A DNA stretch of 6,165 nt from Colwellia_A sp047621305 (GTDB taxonomy: Bacteria; Pseudomonadota; Gammaproteobacteria; Enterobacterales; Alteromonadaceae): NCBI GenBank assembly GCA_047621305.1, contig JBLHNB010000202.1, positions 1 through 6,165 of the forward strand. The letters are read 5' to 3'. The notes under the pieces are model-generated. The model was not told the DNA's origin and ran no database searches. It saw only the letters and a list, made by a program, of their open reading frames with translations. Made by a program: the position numbers and the translations under genes. The stretch's first letter is position 1, and every line of letters starts with the position of its first letter. Positions 1 through 5,298 of this stretch are shown here, one piece after another.

Positions 1-23
1 ATATTTTTTTCTAACTTGTTGCA

Positions 24-78
24 CGACCATCGACGGTCGGTAACGCTGCCATGGAAAAGCCGGTAATAGGCTACAGCG
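24..78. repeat. Nested inverted repeats in a GC-richer segment
   Basis: Two adjacent structures can be read directly. The first is CGACC (24-28) paired with GGTCG (35-39) around a 6-base loop. The second is CGCTG (44-48) paired with CAGCG (74-78), enclosing AGCC (58-61) paired with GGCT (69-72). The segment differs in composition from the AT-rich sequence that follows. It could be the edge of an interspersed repeat, the tail of a terminator for a gene to the left, or a fragment of a structured RNA. Arm lengths of 4-5 bp are modest, so chance is possible. Confidence 0.3.
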
Positions 79-303
79 CATATTTTATTGAAGCTAACGG
101 CTACTTGCTACATTCAATCACTAAGCTTACCACCTGCAATCTAAACTACTCACCTAAACCACTTACTCTAAATAATCACCAGCATAAGTACTGAGTTGAT
201 AAAAATTTCACACAAATTATTTTGAATTGACTTATTATATTTTAATAAAAAAACCTTAATTTGACTATAAATAATTACATAAAAACCAACAACTCCTTGT
301 TAT

Positions 304-323
304 TATTGATGTTTTTATCAATA
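304..323. promoter_or_regulatory. Inverted repeat TATTGAT-N6-ATCAATA, possible operator
   Basis: TATTGAT (304-310) and ATCAATA (317-323) are perfect reverse complements separated by six bases. The dyad contains the T-N11-A pattern typical of LysR-family sites. It lies about 170 bp upstream of the DoxX start, in very AT-rich sequence where chance dyads are common. A T-run follows at about 325-333, so a weak transcription terminator is an alternative reading. Confidence 0.25.
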
Positions 324-478
324 CATTTTTTTTGAACTAATAATACAAATCTTTCCAATTTTATTGTTTTTTGTTGGCAGGTAAAGTCTCTACTAAGCAA
401 CGAGGCATGGGCTTTTCAGTGAATAGCTCCTGTTATCCAGTGTTATTACATATCAACTAAATCATTCACTTATTAAAA

Positions 479-484
479 AGAGGT
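479..484 (+). promoter_or_regulatory. Ribosome binding site of the DoxX gene
   Basis: AGAGGT lies five bases before the ATG at 490 and supports that start codon. Confidence 0.6.
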
Positions 485-489
485 TTCAC

Positions 490-933
490 ATGAATATTTT
501 ATTAACAGCAGCAAGTAAAACAGAGTCAGATTCTGGTTTATCACTTTTAATTCTTCGTATTACTATTGCCACTGTTTTTATGGCTCATGGTAGTCAAAAA
601 TTATTCTCTTGGTTTGGCGGTTACGGTCTTGAAGGTACCGGACAATGGATGGAATCTATTGGTTTAGCCCCTGGTTACTTGATGGCGTTATTAGCGGGTT
701 CGGGAGAATTTTTTGGTGGTCTATTATTATTATTTGGTTTGCTAACACGAGCGTCTAGTTTAGTACTTGCCATAACGATGTTTGTCGCTATCTTTAGCGT
801 TCACTTTGCCAACGGTTTTTTCATGTCTGCTAATGGTTATGAATTTGCTTTTGTTTTATTAGGTGCAAGTGTTGCTTTAATGTTCTCGGGCGCAGGTAGA
901 TATTCACTTGATGCACTTTTATTGAATAAATAA
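490..933 (+). CDS. DoxX family inner-membrane protein
   Basis: This is a 147-residue integral membrane protein of the DoxX family. Four hydrophobic segments are visible at about residues 17-37, 61-83, 88-105 and 117-134. Family hallmarks are the HGSQKLF stretch near residues 33-39 after helix 1, the glycine-rich EFFGGLLLLFGLLTR region at 73-87, and a GRYSLD tail. The biochemical role of DoxX proteins is poorly defined; members are linked to redox and thiol stress, and E. coli YqjF belongs to the family. The next gene on the same strand encodes a glutathionyl-hydroquinone reductase, the same pairing as E. coli yqjF-yqjG. The ATG at 490 follows a good ribosome binding site. By analogy with E. 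coli it may be induced by the YhaJ-type regulator at 2158-3066. The family call is firm; the function is open. Confidence 0.9.
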   Translation: MNILLTAASKTESDSGLSLLILRITIATVFMAHGSQKLFSWFGGYGLEGTGQWMESIGLAPGYLMALLAGSGEFFGGLLLLFGLLTRASSLVLAITMFVAIFSVHFANGFFMSANGYEFAFVLLGASVALMFSGAGRYSLDALLLNK

Positions 934-964
934 ATTGCCAAGAGCAACACTGAGTAAAATTGCT

Positions 965-997
965 GTCGGGCTAGGAATCTTCAAGAACCTAGCCGAC
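965..997 (+). terminator. Stem-loop after the DoxX gene, possible weak terminator
   Basis: GTCGGGCTAGG (965-975) pairs with CCTAGCCGAC (988-997), giving ten base pairs with one bulged G and a 12-base loop. It begins 31 bases after the DoxX stop codon. The stem is strong, but the bases after it (TATTCTGCAG) are not a T-run. A standard intrinsic terminator is therefore uncertain, and an RNA-stabilising or processing hairpin between two co-transcribed genes is equally possible. Confidence 0.4.
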
Positions 998-1045
998 TAT
1001 TCTGCAGACGAACCCTGTCAGACTAGATGTCGATATTACACTATT

Positions 1046-1051
1046 TATAAT
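1046..1051 (+). promoter_or_regulatory. Possible -10 element for the hydroquinone reductase gene
   Basis: TATAAT matches the sigma-70 -10 consensus exactly and lies 43 bases before the start codon at 1095. No good -35 hexamer sits 16-18 bases upstream, so the promoter would be weak or need an activator. In AT-rich DNA a chance match is plausible. Confidence 0.3.
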
Positions 1052-1080
1052 GCCAATCACTTAGTTAAAGCGCTTGGCAT
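1050..1080 (+). repeat. Inverted repeat just before the yqjG ribosome binding site
   Basis: ATGCCAA (1050-1056) is the exact reverse complement of TTGGCAT (1074-1080), with 17 bases between. In RNA this would form a hairpin ending three bases before the AGGA ribosome binding site (1084-1087). It may modulate translation or be an operator; it could also be chance. Confidence 0.3.
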
Positions 1081-1094
1081 AACAGGAAAAAATC

Positions 1095-2072
1095 ATGAGT
1101 AAATTACCGTCAAATTGGAAAAGCAGCATAGATAATGGTGAGTATCGTCGTAAAGGATCTCAATTTAGACATTGGATAACAGCTGATGGTAGTGCCGGTA
1201 CGTCAGGTGAGGCTGGCTTTAAAGCCGAAGCAGGCAGGTATCATCTTTATGTCTCTCTCGCTTGTCCTTGGGCACATCGCACTTTAGTTTTTCGTCAGTT
1301 AAAAGAACTTGAGCAACTTATCACGGTAAGTGTGGTGCACCCCGATATGCATGATAAAGGCTGGATTTTTAAACACAATGAAGAGTCAGCAGCCTTATAT
1401 GATACAACAGGTGATACGCTTTACGGCGCTGACTATATGTCAGAGCATTACTTTTCTCAAACCGATGATTACCAAGGTAATATCACTGTTCCAGTTTTAT
1501 GGGATAAGAAAAAAAAGGTCATTGTTAACAACGAATCCAGTGAAATTATTCGCATGTTTAACACGGCGTTTAATGATATTACTGGGAATAAACTCGATTT
1601 TTATCCCCAAGAGCTTCGCAGTGACATAGATGATATCAACGAGTTTGTTTATCACAAGATTAACAATGGTGTATATAAATCTGGATTTGCCACCAGTCAA
1701 AAATCGTATGAAGAGAATGTTGGAAGCTTATTCAGCGCATTGTCCGTTATTGAACAGCGCTTAAGTAAGCAACGATATTTAAATGGTGATCAGTTAACAG
1801 AAGCTGATTGGCGCTTATGGACAACCTTAATACGCTTTGACTCGGTCTATCACACTCACTTTAAATGTAATTTATCGACGCTAAAAGAGTTTTCTAATAT
1901 CTACCATTACATGATAGAGCTGCATCAGATACCTGAGATTAGCGATACCGTTAATATGGCTCATATCAAGCGTCATTATTATGCGAGCCACTTGGCAATT
2001 AACCCTTATGGCATTGTACCTGTTGGTCATCAGCAAGATTGGAGCATTGCTCATTTGCGTGACAAGTTTTAA
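1095..2072 (+). CDS. yqjG: Glutathionyl-hydroquinone reductase (YqjG-type, Xi-class GST)
   Basis: This cytoplasmic enzyme reduces glutathionyl-hydroquinones back to hydroquinones with release of glutathione disulfide, salvaging quinones trapped by glutathione. At 325 residues it is close to the 328 of E. coli YqjG. An N-terminal thioredoxin-like domain carries the catalytic Cys57 in the CPWAHR motif (57-62), V132-P133 and the E147-S148 pair that bind glutathione. The family's NNGVY motif with Tyr194 and a second conserved Tyr at about 295-296 (RHYY) lie in the helical domain. The signature RMFNTAF (153-159) and the TEADWRLWTTL stretch (235-245) are also clear. The start has AGGA seven bases upstream. 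It follows the DoxX gene as in E. coli and is convergent with the LysR gene. No damage is seen. Confidence 0.95.
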   Translation: MSKLPSNWKSSIDNGEYRRKGSQFRHWITADGSAGTSGEAGFKAEAGRYHLYVSLACPWAHRTLVFRQLKELEQLITVSVVHPDMHDKGWIFKHNEESAALYDTTGDTLYGADYMSEHYFSQTDDYQGNITVPVLWDKKKKVIVNNESSEIIRMFNTAFNDITGNKLDFYPQELRSDIDDINEFVYHKINNGVYKSGFATSQKSYEENVGSLFSALSVIEQRLSKQRYLNGDQLTEADWRLWTTLIRFDSVYHTHFKCNLSTLKEFSNIYHYMIELHQIPEISDTVNMAHIKRHYYASHLAINPYGIVPVGHQQDWSIAHLRDKF

Positions 2073-2157
2073 CCCTATATTTGATCATGCACAGCTCGTA
2101 ATAGCAGGTGGCCATTAATATTTGTGGCCTCTGTTGTTATTGATATGTTGCTTGTGC
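2073..2157. terminator. Convergent spacer with a hairpin, possible bidirectional terminator
   Basis: This 85-bp gap separates the ends of the yqjG and LysR genes, which face each other. GGCCA (2110-2114) pairs with TGGCC (2125-2129) around a 10-base AT-rich loop. The following plus-strand bases are T-rich (TCTGTTGTTATT) but not a clean T-run. Its position is right for a shared terminator; the stem is short. Confidence 0.3.
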
Positions 2158-3066
2158 TCAATCGTGAGCAAACACAGCCGACCAATTGACCGCCTGTAAC
2201 CTTTCTACAAACCAATTTAGTGCCTGACCAGACATATCCTTATGCCAAGCCATATAAATAAACTCTGGCTGGCGGAGAACTTCACATTCTTTTATTACTA
2301 AGGTTCCCTCCCTTAGTTTGTCGGTAATCATGTGTTTTGGCAAAAAACCTATACCTAAGCCCATGCTTTGAGCGTGTATTTTTGCCGACATATTGCTAAC
2401 CCGTACTACGCGTCGAGAATCTAATAATCCAGTTGTTCGCCTAATAGTTGATGTGGCTGAATCGGTAACAACAATAGAAGTAAATTGTTTAATATCATCG
2501 CAAGTAACAATGTGTGTTTTTTCCGCTAACTCATGACTTGCCGATACCGCAAAACAAAATTCTGCCTGGGCTATTTCAACCACGTTAAAATTACCCTTGG
2601 GTAATTCACCTGTTGCCCCGACAACTATTTGGGCTTGATTTGATAGCAAAGCCTCCCAAGAGCCACTCAGAACTTCTTCGTTTACCGAAATCTCTGTCAT
2701 CTTGTTGAGCTGATCAAATTCACTGATCAGTGAAAAGAGTATTGGCATAGGAACTAAGGTATCTAGTGTAATCTTCAATTGAGTTTCCCAGCCAGTTTCT
2801 AATTGCTGAACTGCATTTTCTAGGGCTAAAGTTGCAAGTAGTAATTGATGTCCTTGCTCTAACACTAATTTTCCGGCGGACGTTAACACAGCTCTTTTTT
2901 TAGACCTATCAAATAAAGCCACTGCCAAATCGCTTTCTAGCTTAGCAACGGTATAAGTTAATGCCGATGGGACTTTGAATAAAACCTTGGCCGCGGCTGC
3001 AAAACTACCTTGCTTATGAATAGCTTCTATTGCACGTAAAGCATCCAAGGTGATGGCATTTTTCAT
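2158..3066 (-). CDS. yhaJ: LysR-family transcriptional regulator, YhaJ-type
   Basis: This is a 302-residue LysR-type regulator, full length for the family. The N-terminal winged helix-turn-helix spans about residues 5-65, with the motif GSFAAAAKVL (20-29) and VPSALTYTVAKLE (32-44) giving the two DNA-binding helices. The effector-binding domain covers about 92-295. The N-terminal half closely resembles E. coli YhaJ as recalled, including ITLDALR, GSFAAAA, VPSALTYT and the GWETQLKIT...LVPMP region (92-107). E. coli YhaJ activates yqjF when cells meet dinitrotoluene breakdown products, which are hydroquinone-like. It faces away from the pirin gene, the usual LysR layout for control of a divergent target plus itself. 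The ATG at 3066 has AGAG about ten bases upstream. The ligand here is inferred to be an aromatic or quinone compound. Assignment to the YhaJ group is likely but rests on recalled sequence. Confidence 0.88.
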   Translation of the reverse strand: MKNAITLDALRAIEAIHKQGSFAAAAKVLFKVPSALTYTVAKLESDLAVALFDRSKKRAVLTSAGKLVLEQGHQLLLATLALENAVQQLETGWETQLKITLDTLVPMPILFSLISEFDQLNKMTEISVNEEVLSGSWEALLSNQAQIVVGATGELPKGNFNVVEIAQAEFCFAVSASHELAEKTHIVTCDDIKQFTSIVVTDSATSTIRRTTGLLDSRRVVRVSNMSAKIHAQSMGLGIGFLPKHMITDKLREGTLVIKECEVLRQPEFIYMAWHKDMSGQALNWFVERLQAVNWSAVFAHD

Positions 3067-3100
3067 AAAGTTATAACTCTTTTCATATTGAGGGCTTTTG

Positions 3101-3117
3101 ATTCAAATTAATTGAAT
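3101..3117. promoter_or_regulatory. Dyad ATTCAA-N5-TTGAAT, candidate LysR site near its own gene
   Basis: ATTCAA (3101-3106) and TTGAAT (3112-3117) are exact reverse complements. The inner part fits the LysR T-N11-A rule (T at 3103, A at 3115). It lies 35 bp upstream of the LysR start, a position suited to negative autoregulation. The site was not tested and the local AT content is high. Confidence 0.35.
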
Positions 3118-3239
3118 TAAAAATTGAAATAATTCCGATTTTTTTATTAAATTTTATCTTTATAGTACGCTAACTATACATTACTAATCAAATATACAAA
3201 ATTAGTCTCTATTAGTTATTGAGTAATTGTTTAATAATT

Positions 3240-3260
3240 TTGAACTATTAAGGCGTTCAA
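3240..3260. promoter_or_regulatory. Dyad TTGAAC-N9-GTTCAA, candidate LysR activator site for pirin
   Basis: TTGAAC (3240-3245) and GTTCAA (3255-3260) are exact reverse complements. This is the least AT-rich dyad in the intergenic region. It would overlap the -35 zone of a promoter using the -10 at 3280-3285, a common placement for a LysR activator. Its half-site shares TTGAA with the dyads at 3101-3117 and 3309-3322. Confidence 0.35.
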
Positions 3261-3285
3261 CTTCAACTATTCAATTTTTTATACT
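3256..3285 (+). promoter_or_regulatory. Possible sigma-70 promoter of the pirin gene
   Basis: The -10 candidate TATACT (3280-3285) matches five of six consensus bases. The best -35, TTCAAC (3256-3261) with an 18-base spacer, is poor at three of six. A weak -35 covered by a dyad would fit an activator-dependent promoter. The predicted start point is near 3292. Confidence 0.3.
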
Positions 3286-3308
3286 CATTAATTAACATAA
3301 ACACAACT

Positions 3309-3322
3309 ATTGAATATTCAAT
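3309..3322. promoter_or_regulatory. Perfect 14-bp palindrome ATTGAATATTCAAT in the pirin leader
   Basis: The sequence is its own reverse complement. It sits 18 bp before the pirin start codon and just before the ribosome binding site AGGA (3329-3332). It could be a repressor site or an RNA hairpin limiting translation. The stretch CAACTATTGAAT (3304-3315) repeats CAACTATTCAAT (3264-3275) with one mismatch, exactly 40 bp away. Confidence 0.35.
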
Positions 3323-3340
3323 TCTACTAGGAATAGAAAC

Positions 3341-4036
3341 ATGATCGACATTATTAAATCAGAAACAAGAGGTAAGGCAAATCATGGATGGCTGCAAAGT
3401 AGACACACTTTTTCTTTTGCCAACTACTACAACCCAGCTCGTATGGGGTTTTCTCACCTACGTGTAATCAATGACGATACGGTACAGGGCGGTCGCGGCT
3501 TTGATACTCACGGTCATCGAGATATGGAAATTATAAGCTATGTGCTCGAGGGTGAAATTGAACATCAAGATAATCAGGGTAATAAACGTAGACTACCTGC
3601 AGGCGAGTTTCAGCTGCTATCAGCTGGCAGTGGTATTAAACACAGTGAATACAATGCCAATAATAGTGAGTCATTAAATTTTCTACAAATATGGATAGAG
3701 CCTGATGTACGCAATGGCAAACCAAGTTACCAACAAAAAAACTTTGGACAAAAATGGGGCCTGACTAAAGTAATTTCTAAAAATGGGGACGATGGTAGTT
3801 TATTGATTAAACAAGATGCAACCTTGTCTCAACTCTTTATGCGGCCAAATCAACACGAGCTAGTGTCAATTAAACAAGGACATTCAGTTTATGTACATGT
3901 GATCGCGGGGGAAATTAAAATCGATGGTCAACGATTAAAAGCAGGTGACGGCGCAAAAATTAATAAACAACTCAAAGTAGACATAACGTCAGACAGTGAT
4001 AACAAAGTACAAGCTTTGATCTTTGATCTTGGTTAA
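3341..4036 (+). CDS. yhhW: Pirin-family bicupin, YhhW-type (quercetin 2,3-dioxygenase-like)
   Basis: This is a 231-residue cytoplasmic pirin, the same length as recalled for E. coli YhhW. The N-terminal cupin carries the four metal ligands His57, His59 (FDTHGH), His101 and Glu103 (KHSEYN), at the same numbering as in YhhW. Other shared blocks are HTFSFANYY (22-30), RVINDD (41-46) and PAGEFQLLSAG (86-96). The C-terminal cupin (about 135-231) has no visible metal ligands, as is usual. YhhW and human pirin can open the ring of the flavonol quercetin in vitro; the natural substrate is uncertain. E. coli has a different pirin, YhaK, beside yhaJ, and as recalled YhaK lacks the His pair. The start has AGGA eight bases upstream. 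It is divergent from the LysR gene and is its likely target. The family call is firm; the enzyme activity is inferred. Confidence 0.93.
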   Translation: MIDIIKSETRGKANHGWLQSRHTFSFANYYNPARMGFSHLRVINDDTVQGGRGFDTHGHRDMEIISYVLEGEIEHQDNQGNKRRLPAGEFQLLSAGSGIKHSEYNANNSESLNFLQIWIEPDVRNGKPSYQQKNFGQKWGLTKVISKNGDDGSLLIKQDATLSQLFMRPNQHELVSIKQGHSVYVHVIAGEIKIDGQRLKAGDGAKINKQLKVDITSDSDNKVQALIFDLG

Positions 4037-4412
4037 TCAATTGTCTAGAATATCACAAGAATTAGGCCGCATTTTTTATAACGGATGTGGCGAATAGTAC
4101 GCTGTTAAATTTGTGGTTCACAAACGCGTTAGCATCAAATGAGAATCATCCAAAACAATAACCATTGGTAACACGAAGGGTTCTATCAACTTAGTGACAA
4201 TTTGTTTAATCAATCTGTATGAATAAAACAAATCAGCTGTACCGCGGATATCGGTTTCCACCCGAAATCAACAGTCAAATCCTAATGACCGCAACCTAGA
4301 AGCAGGCATTCAATTTTTGTCTACCAATCTCCGTTCATTATGATTTGGTCACTGCCATGTCATATTGATATCAGTCAGCGTTTCTGACAGATTAAGTCTG
4401 AGCTACTACTTA
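4037..4412. other. 376-bp spacer between the pirin and GntR genes
   Basis: No gene is supported. Both neighbours end here, pirin from the left and GntR from the right. Weak structures are GCCGCA (4066-4071) with TGTGGC (4086-4091), including one G-U pair, after the pirin gene, and a better hairpin at 4370-4392 after the GntR gene. Neither has a T-run on the relevant strand. No transposon ends, tRNA or attachment-site duplication was recognised. The spacer marks the boundary between two functionally unrelated blocks. Confidence 0.55.
4370..4392 (-). terminator. Hairpin downstream of the GntR gene, possible terminator
   Basis: GTCAG (4374-4378) pairs with CTGAC (4384-4388) around a 5-base loop. 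The stem extends by three more pairs (4370-4372 with 4390-4392) after one A-A mismatch. It lies about 20 bases past the GntR stop codon on that gene's transcript. No U-tract follows, so termination is uncertain. Confidence 0.3.
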
Positions 4413-5060
4413 TTACATAAGCTCGTCGTTCTCGTCATCAAGGTGTAGTCGCTTCAACCCTCCATGTATATGCCTTCTCATGTATATCTCCGCTAATTCA
4501 GAGTCTCGATCAATCAGCGCATCTAACAAGTTCTGATGTTCCGCCAGTGAAATTTCAAGGTTTTTCCGGTCAACCAGTCCACGGCTGCGAAGTAACAATG
4601 ATTCCTTCATGACCATATCGATAAATATAATCAGCCTTGGTGTATGAGCAGCGAGATGGATTTCCTTGTGAAACTTCAAGTTCAATTCATAATAACTTGC
4701 GTAGTCCAGCTCTTTGAAAGCTTCTTTCATGTTTTGATGTAGCTGTTGCAGAGTTTGTAGTGATTGTTGGGTGATTCTTTCCGAGGCAAGCCTTGCTGCG
4801 CGCGCCTCTAAAATCATGCGGATCGCATATATTTCCTCGATCTCATCGGTATCGAGTTTGCGTACTATCACGCCGCGGGTGCCAACTCGTTCGAGTAAGC
4901 CCACCGTCAGTAAATCCTTGATTGCCTCACGCACAGGCACTCTTGACATATCTAACTTTTCTGCAAGGTCGCGCTCGGTCACCTTGGTGCCGACGACCAA
5001 TTCTCCAGACAGAATCAGCTCCTCTATCATGGTGCGAGCACTTTCGCTTAATGATTTCAA
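4413..5060 (-). CDS. GntR-family (FadR/FCD subfamily) transcriptional regulator
   Basis: This is a 215-residue regulator. A winged helix-turn-helix (about 5-68) shows the family pattern: LILSGELVVGTKVTERDLAE (16-35), SRVPVREAI (39-47), then GLLERVGTRGVIV (54-66). An FCD ligand domain (about 73-205) has the conserved Arg81 and a metal-site set of Asn127, His131 (LNLKFH), His175 (AEH) and His197 (RRH); Asn replaces the commoner Asp. Such regulators usually bind a carboxylate through a metal and repress catabolic or uptake genes. The gene starts with TTG at 5060: the preceding in-frame codon is a stop, and the next Met (residue 11) would cut into the DNA-binding domain. A weak GAG-type ribosome binding site lies upstream. 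It is divergent from a TRAP uptake gene, with the same palindrome before each. It looks more GC-rich than the left-hand genes. Confidence 0.92.
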   Translation of the reverse strand: MKSLSESARTMIEELILSGELVVGTKVTERDLAEKLDMSRVPVREAIKDLLTVGLLERVGTRGVIVRKLDTDEIEEIYAIRMILEARAARLASERITQQSLQTLQQLHQNMKEAFKELDYASYYELNLKFHKEIHLAAHTPRLIIFIDMVMKESLLLRSRGLVDRKNLEISLAEHQNLLDALIDRDSELAEIYMRRHIHGGLKRLHLDDENDELM

Positions 5061-5080
5061 TTAATTCACTCACTTTCTGT

Positions 5081-5094
5081 TTTGGTATACCAAA
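5081..5094. promoter_or_regulatory. GntR operator, copy 1 (before the regulator gene)
   Basis: TTTGGTATACCAAA is a perfect 14-bp palindrome 20 bp upstream of the GntR start codon. Its core TGGTATACCA is the type of site used by FCD-type GntR regulators such as UxuR and ExuR. An identical copy lies at 5251-5264. Its position predicts autoregulation. Confidence 0.8.
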
Positions 5095-5234
5095 TGGATT
5101 GATTTTTTCTTTGTATTTTGCCAAGCAATATCGTTTAAATCAACCCAATAATAGATTTAGGCAAGTATTTATCCGATATTTATAGCTAATGAAAACTAGA
5201 ATTAATAAATTAAGCATTGTAAAAATAAACTTAA

Positions 5235-5240
5235 TATGAT
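5235..5240 (+). promoter_or_regulatory. Possible -10 element of the TRAP gene
   Basis: TATGAT matches five of six -10 consensus bases and would put the start point near 5247, directly in front of the operator at 5251-5264. No good -35 is seen at the right spacing. The hexamer lies inside an AT-rich dyad, TTAATA (5231-5236) with TATTAA (5242-5247), which may be the real signal. Confidence 0.28.
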
Positions 5241-5250
5241 TTATTAACGC

Positions 5251-5264
5251 TTTGGTATACCAAA
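5251..5264. promoter_or_regulatory. GntR operator, copy 2 (before the TRAP gene)
   Basis: This is an exact second copy of TTTGGTATACCAAA, 34 bp upstream of the TRAP binding-protein start and 170 bp from copy 1. Between promoter and start codon, it is well placed for repression of the transport genes by the divergent GntR protein, relieved by the transported solute or a metabolite of it. Confidence 0.82.
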
Positions 5265-5286
5265 ATTACATACAATAAAAATCACT

Positions 5287-5290
5287 GGAG
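5287..5290 (+). promoter_or_regulatory. Ribosome binding site of the TRAP gene
   Basis: GGAG lies eight bases before the ATG at 5299 and supports that start, which also gives a complete signal peptide. Confidence 0.65.
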
Positions 5291-5298
5291 AATAAAAC

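Larger units (their letters stand above)
1..489. other. Long non-coding leader upstream of the DoxX gene
   Basis: No convincing gene is seen here. The first ~110 bases are visibly richer in GC and hold nested inverted repeats. From about 180 to 370 the sequence is very AT-rich, with many A and T runs. A 7-bp inverted repeat lies at 304-323, and the ribosome binding site of the DoxX gene is at 479-484. An open frame at 51-194 (47 codons) has no good ribosome binding site. No clear sigma-70 promoter with both elements well spaced was found, although such a long AT-rich leader probably holds the DoxX promoter and its regulator sites. Confidence 0.6.
934..1094 (+). other. DoxX-yqjG spacer with hairpins
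   Basis: The 161-bp gap is too long for simple translational coupling. It holds a strong hairpin at 965-997, a perfect -10 hexamer at 1046-1051, an inverted repeat at 1050-1080 and a ribosome binding site AGGA at 1084-1087, seven bases before the ATG at 1095. The two genes may be co-transcribed with partial termination, or yqjG may have its own promoter. Confidence 0.45.

Noticed and set aside
51..194. 47-codon open frame in the left leader as a protein gene
   Set aside because: It has no good ribosome binding site and no recognised family, and it overlaps inverted repeats. It is kept only as an observation, not annotated as a gene.
288..301. AACAA-N4-TTGTT inverted repeat in the DoxX leader
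   Set aside because: Five-base A-T-rich arms are expected by chance in this sequence, and nothing else supports a function.
304..333. Inverted repeat plus T-run read as an intrinsic terminator
   Set aside because: The stem is almost entirely A-T and the T-run is offset from it by two bases; stability would be low. An operator is at least as likely.
1330..1700. Open frames at 1330-1629 (+) and 1497-1700 (-)
   Set aside because: Both lie inside the well-conserved hydroquinone reductase gene in other frames, have no recognisable protein features and are chance openings.
4241..4255. ACCG...CGGT inverted repeat in the pirin-GntR spacer
   Set aside because: Arms of only four bases, isolated from any promoter or gene start.
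4771..5185. Open frames at 4771-5064 (+), 4922-5185 (+) and 4927-5124 (-)
   Set aside because: They overlap the GntR gene, whose domain motifs are unambiguous; their translations are low-complexity or basic with no family resemblance, and two run across the operator at 5081-5094.
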